Positions 6,178 to 6,900 of a stretch of DNA of 6,900 nt are shown here, in pieces. Where the stretch lies: NCBI GenBank assembly GCA_002391555.1, contig DGFG01000101.1, positions 1 through 6,900 of the forward strand, in the 5' to 3' direction. The DNA comes from Firmicutes bacterium UBA3906 (GTDB taxonomy: Bacteria; Bacillota; Clostridia; Caldicoprobacterales; DTU083). A model generated the notes under the pieces. The model did not search any database. It was not told the origin of the DNA and saw nothing but the letters and a program-made list of their open reading frames with translations. Position 1 is the stretch's first letter. The number at the start of each line of letters is the position of its first letter. Position numbers and translations under genes: made by a program.

Positions 6178-6190
6178 GGGGTAGAAAGAA

Positions 6191-6700
6191 ATGAAAAGTA
6201 AATCAAGGCAAGTAGCTATGGGCGGTGTCTTTGTTGCCCTGACTGTTCTAGCCCTACTAGCTGTATCCTATATACCAAATAGCAAGCTGTTTTTTTATGG
6301 CCTAAGCTCACTTTTTGTCTCCTTTGTGGTAGTGGACTTAGGGATCAGGGCTGGCTGGATCTTTTATCTGGCCTCTAGCCTACTTTCACTACTTTTAGTG
6401 GCAAACAAGCTTCTTGTCATCCCCTATCTTGCCTTTTTTGGCCTATATGGTTTGGTTAAGTATTATTTAGAGTATATGAAAAAGCCTGTGCTTGAGTACC
6501 TCCTAAAGGGGTGCTTTTGCGCTATCAGCCAAGCTGCTTTATACCTTGTTTTTACTAGGCTATTCGCTCAGAATATTGAGTCACAAATCCCCATATATTA
6601 TCTTTTTTTCATCCTGCTTATTGCCTTTTTTGCTTACGACTATCTCTATACTAGGTTTTTAAGCTTTTATATATATAGCTTTAGAAAAAAGTCTGGCTAA
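6191..6700 (+). CDS. Small six-helix membrane protein, ECF S-component-like
   Basis: This 169-residue hydrophobic protein has about six predicted membrane helices (8-28, 33-52, 55-71, 73-90, 101-123, 134-155), a basic N-terminus (MKSKSR) and a basic C-terminus (FRKKSG). The size, helix number and the opening RQVAMGGVFVALTVLALLAV resemble the substrate-binding S components of ECF vitamin transporters and related small clostridial membrane proteins. There is no specific substrate motif that I recognise, and no ECF ATPase or T component in the window. S components often share an energising module encoded elsewhere. AGGGGG, 9 bases before the ATG, overlaps the stop of the J-protein gene, and the gap is 13 bases, so it is in the same operon. 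It could be the membrane partner of the two preceding proteins. The gene is certain; the family is tentative. Confidence 0.8.
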   Translation: MKSKSRQVAMGGVFVALTVLALLAVSYIPNSKLFFYGLSSLFVSFVVVDLGIRAGWIFYLASSLLSLLLVANKLLVIPYLAFFGLYGLVKYYLEYMKKPVLEYLLKGCFCAISQAALYLVFTRLFAQNIESQIPIYYLFFILLIAFFAYDYLYTRFLSFYIYSFRKKSG

Positions 6701-6716
6701 TTGCTTTGCCTATACC

Positions 6717-6744
6717 TATCCTTGCCCAATGGTAAGAAAGGATA
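6717..6744. repeat. Inverted repeat after the membrane protein gene
   Basis: TATCCTT (6717-6723) and AAGGATA (6738-6744) are perfect 7-bp inverted arms around 14 bases. An alternative inner hairpin, CTTGCC-CAAT-GGTAAG with one G-U pair, overlaps it. No T-run follows, so this is not a terminator by itself; it may protect the mRNA 3' end. Confidence 0.4.
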
Positions 6745-6802
6745 CTAAATAAAAGTGGCTAGTCTATTAAAAGAATCTGCATTTAAAAATAGTCTACAAT
6801 GA

Positions 6803-6835
6803 AAAAAGAGTCTGCGAAAAATACAGACTCTTTTT
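6803..6835 (+). terminator. Intrinsic terminator, probably bidirectional
   Basis: AAAAAGAGTCTG (6803-6814) and CAGACTCTTTTT (6824-6835) form a perfect 12-bp stem around a 9-base loop. The 7-bp core GAGTCTG is flanked by an A-run on one side and a T-run on the other, so it can work on both strands. It lies about 100 bases after the membrane protein gene and closes the rightward operon. A leftward gene ending beyond it could share it. Confidence 0.85.
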
Positions 6836-6900
6836 ATGTCTTTTATCTCTAGCCTAGGGTTAAAACTAAAACTCTTTACTTACACTAGTCTATCTTTTTC

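Noticed and set aside
6880..6900. Possible last codons of a leftward gene entering from the right edge (stop TAA at 6882-6880)
   Set aside because: Only six codons are visible, so a gene cannot be supported, although the bidirectional terminator at 6803-6835 would suit one.
1..6900. tRNA or rRNA genes, CRISPR arrays, insertion sequences, phage genes
   Set aside because: No cloverleaf, regularly spaced repeat array, transposase or integrase motif, or terminal inverted repeat with target duplication was seen on either strand.

Overview
The window looks like chromosomal DNA of a low-to-moderate G+C member of the Bacillota (Clostridia or Tissierellia grade). Supporting signs are purine-rich Shine-Dalgarno sites, heavy use of AGG/AGA (Arg), ATA (Ile) and CTA (Leu) codons, and a gene pair (DUF5685-like protein plus J-domain protein) that I know from clostridial genomes. 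G+C is roughly 40% by eye. The exact genus cannot be read from the sequence. The tetranucleotide CTAG, which is rare in most bacteria, is unusually common here.

Left half (1-4251), all on the minus strand. In transcription order this is a sensor histidine kinase (3121-4251), a NarL/LuxR-type response regulator (2499-3137), an ABC ATPase (1369-2307), an ABC-2 permease (226-1347) and a second ABC-2 permease that runs off the left edge (1-224). The order, lengths and families match the Bacillus subtilis linearmycin-resistance locus lnrJKLMN (yfiJKLMN) and similar signal-regulated exporters. The likely role is sensing a membrane-active or lipophilic compound and inducing its export. Kinase and regulator overlap by 17 bases, and the ATPase and permeases are closely packed, so these are two translationally linked blocks.

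Between the regulator and the ATPase lies a 191-base gap (2308-2498) dense in signals. It holds a hairpin just after the regulator, two tandem 13-bp repeats, a 6-2-6 palindrome, and a stem followed by a T-run (a minus-strand intrinsic terminator). These use four copies of one half-site, ATGAC, so that neighbouring arms could pair in alternative ways. This is a candidate operator for the response regulator and/or a leader attenuator for the exporter.

Middle (4252-4673) is a 422-base divergent intergenic region. It carries candidate promoters for both directions and an imperfect direct repeat in the leader of the kinase gene.

Right half (4674-6700), plus strand, is a three-gene operon. It encodes a DUF5685-like all-helical cytosolic protein with two aspartate-rich motifs, a J-domain protein with TPR-like repeats and a cysteine-string tail, and a small six-helix membrane protein resembling an ECF transporter S component. 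The first two genes overlap and the third starts 13 bases after the second, so they are probably co-expressed. A strong hairpin with A- and T-runs (6803-6835) ends the unit. The biochemical job of this operon is unknown and it is the most likely place for undescribed biology in the window.
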